A stretch of DNA of 21,095 nucleotides from the NCBI GenBank assembly GCA_934553285.1, contig CAKTFD010000029.1, positions 1 through 21,095 of the forward strand. Direction: 5' to 3'. Of the stretch, positions 19,948-21,095 are shown piece by piece; positions within the stretch are counted from its first letter, which is position 1, and every line of letters starts with the position of its first letter. The DNA comes from an uncultured Faecalibacterium sp. GTDB lineage: Bacteria; Bacillota; Clostridia; Oscillospirales; Ruminococcaceae. The translations under genes and the position numbers were made by a program. Under the pieces are notes generated by a model that saw only the letters and a list, made by a program, of their open reading frames with translations, had not been told where the DNA came from and ran no database searches.

Positions 19948-21095
19948 ATGCCTAGAGCAAAGCAAACTATGGATGGCAATACCGCTGCCGCCCATGTAGC
20001 GTATGCCTACACGGACGTGGCTGCCATCTACCCCATTACCCCGTCTTCTCCGATGGCTGACTCTGTGGACCAGTGGTCCGCAGCCGGCCAGAAGAACATC
20101 TTCGGCAATCAGGTCAAGGTCGTCGAGATGGAATCTGAGGCAGGCGCCGCAGGCGCTGTGCACGGCTCTCTGGGTGCAGGTGCTGTTACCACCACCTTCA
20201 CCGCTTCTCAGGGCCTGCTGCTGATGATCCCCAACATGTACAAGATCGCTGCTGAGCAGCTGCCCTGCGTGTTCGATGTTTCCGCACGTACCGTTGCTAC
20301 CCAGTCCCTGAACATCTTCGGTGATCACAGCGACGTTATGGCTTGCCGCCAGACCGGCTTTGCAATGTTGGTCGAGAGCAGCGTGCAGGAAGTTATGGAT
20401 CTGTCCCCTGTCGCACATCTGTGCGCCATCGAGGGCAAGGTTCCCTTCCTGAACTTCTTCGATGGCTTCCGTACCTCTCACGAGTACCAGAAGATCGAGA
20501 AGTGGGACTACGCTGATCTGAAGGAAATGTGCAACATGGAGGCTGTTGAGGAGTTCCGCAAGAAGGCTCTGAACCCCGAAAGCCCCAAGATGCGCGGTTC
20601 CCACGAGAACGGCGACGTGTTCTTCCAGCACCGCGAGGCCTGCAACAGCGTTTACGACGCTCTGCCGGCTGTTGTTGAGAAGTACATGGCTAAGATCAAC
20701 GAGAAGCTGGGCACCAACTACGATCTGTTCAACTACTACGGCGCAGCCGATGCTGACCGTGTGATCGTGGCTATGGGTTCCATCTGCGACGTTGCTGACG
20801 AGGTCATCGACTACCTGAACGCCAAGGGCGAGAAGGTCGGTATCATCAAGGTCCGCCTGTACCGTCCCTGGGTGTCCTCCGCTCTGCTGAAGGTCCTGCC
20901 CAAGACCGCCAAGAAGGTGGCTGTGCTGGACCGCACCAAGGAGCCCGGCTCTCTGGGCGAGCCCCTGTATCTGGATGTTGCCGCTACCCTGCGTGAGGCT
21001 GGCCTGAACGATGTCGTTCTGACCGGCGGCCGCTACGGTCTGGGCAGCAAGGACACTCCCCCGTCCTCCATCTTCGCTCTGTTCAAGGAGCTGGA
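19948..21095 (+). CDS. nifJ: Pyruvate:ferredoxin (flavodoxin) oxidoreductase, N-terminal part, cut by window edge
   Basis: The first 382 residues of a protein that is normally about 1,170-1,200 long. It oxidises pyruvate with CoA to acetyl-CoA and CO2 and reduces ferredoxin, the central step of pyruvate fermentation in strict anaerobes. Thr31 in YPITPSSP, Glu64 in VVEMESEAGA and Arg114 in VSARTVATQS match, in sequence and in numbering, the pyruvate- and thiamine-diphosphate-contacting residues known from the Desulfovibrio africanus enzyme. The region from about 255 is the second domain (VIVAMGSICD). GGAGG (19936-19940) precedes the ATG. Codons shift to GCT, GTT and TCT compared with the GCC-rich upstream genes, as expected for a very highly expressed gene. 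Confidence 0.95.
   Translation, partial: MPRAKQTMDGNTAAAHVAYAYTDVAAIYPITPSSPMADSVDQWSAAGQKNIFGNQVKVVEMESEAGAAGAVHGSLGAGAVTTTFTASQGLLLMIPNMYKIAAEQLPCVFDVSARTVATQSLNIFGDHSDVMACRQTGFAMLVESSVQEVMDLSPVAHLCAIEGKVPFLNFFDGFRTSHEYQKIEKWDYADLKEMCNMEAVEEFRKKALNPESPKMRGSHENGDVFFQHREACNSVYDALPAVVEKYMAKINEKLGTNYDLFNYYGAADADRVIVAMGSICDVADEVIDYLNAKGEKVGIIKVRLYRPWVSSALLKVLPKTAKKVAVLDRTKEPGSLGEPLYLDVAATLREAGLNDVVLTGGRYGLGSKDTPPSSIFALFKEL

Noticed and set aside
1..21095. CRISPR array, insertion sequence, toxin-antitoxin or phage module
   Set aside because: No regularly spaced direct repeats, transposase, recombinase, small paired genes or phage proteins were found on reading both strands.

Overview
The window is a bacterial chromosomal origin region. 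It carries the conserved Firmicutes block jag-yidC-yidD-rnpA-rpmH (minus strand), then oriC, then dnaA-dnaN-yaaA-recF-remB-gyrB-gyrA (plus strand). The GC-rich coding sequence, the Gram-positive gene order (remB between recF and gyrB), the Clostridia-style pyruvate:ferredoxin oxidoreductase at the right edge and the protein sequences point to an anaerobic gut Clostridia of the Oscillospiraceae/Ruminococcaceae, most likely Faecalibacterium-like. The genus is an inference from recalled similarity, not a search.

Layout. 1-346: non-coding, with hairpin repeats and the terminator of the jag operon. 347-3401: rnpA-yidD-yidC-jag operon (tRNA 5' processing and membrane protein insertion), read leftward from an extended -10 promoter. 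3608-3742: rpmH, with its own promoter and terminator. 3743-4117 and 5441-5837: the two halves of a bipartite oriC flanking dnaA, with DnaA boxes and, before dnaN, a DnaA-trio-like run. 4118-13490: dnaA, dnaN (TTG start), an S4-domain protein, recF, remB, gyrB and gyrA, all co-directional with replication. 13491-14552: a repeat element, then a manganese (yybP-ykoY) riboswitch with terminator controlling mntP. 14805-17513: three predicted lipoproteins of unknown function, one with a Tat-like signal and two paralogues in an operon. 17608-19536: a leftward, tightly coupled NUDIX hydrolase - RluA-type pseudouridine synthase - GntR/FCD regulator operon. 19948-end: the N-terminal third of pyruvate:ferredoxin oxidoreductase, with typical catalytic residues and a shifted codon usage.

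The least explained signal is a family of dispersed hairpin elements (copies at 130-256, 13508-13633 and a shorter one at 14589-14634). All three have a stem of exactly 16 bp, an identical CGCA loop, and a CTGT motif six bases before the stem, yet the stem sequences differ with both arms changing together. The two longer copies also share a second hairpin whose arms co-vary. This looks like a structured repeat under selection or a hairpin-based mobile element. Also notable are a 10-bp perfect inverted repeat built around the promoter of the lipoprotein pair, three stacked hairpins in the gyrA leader, an RGG-rich tail on Jag, a displaced groove charge in YidC, and an alanine at the quinolone-contact position of GyrA.

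No tRNA, rRNA, CRISPR array, insertion sequence or prophage gene was recognised.
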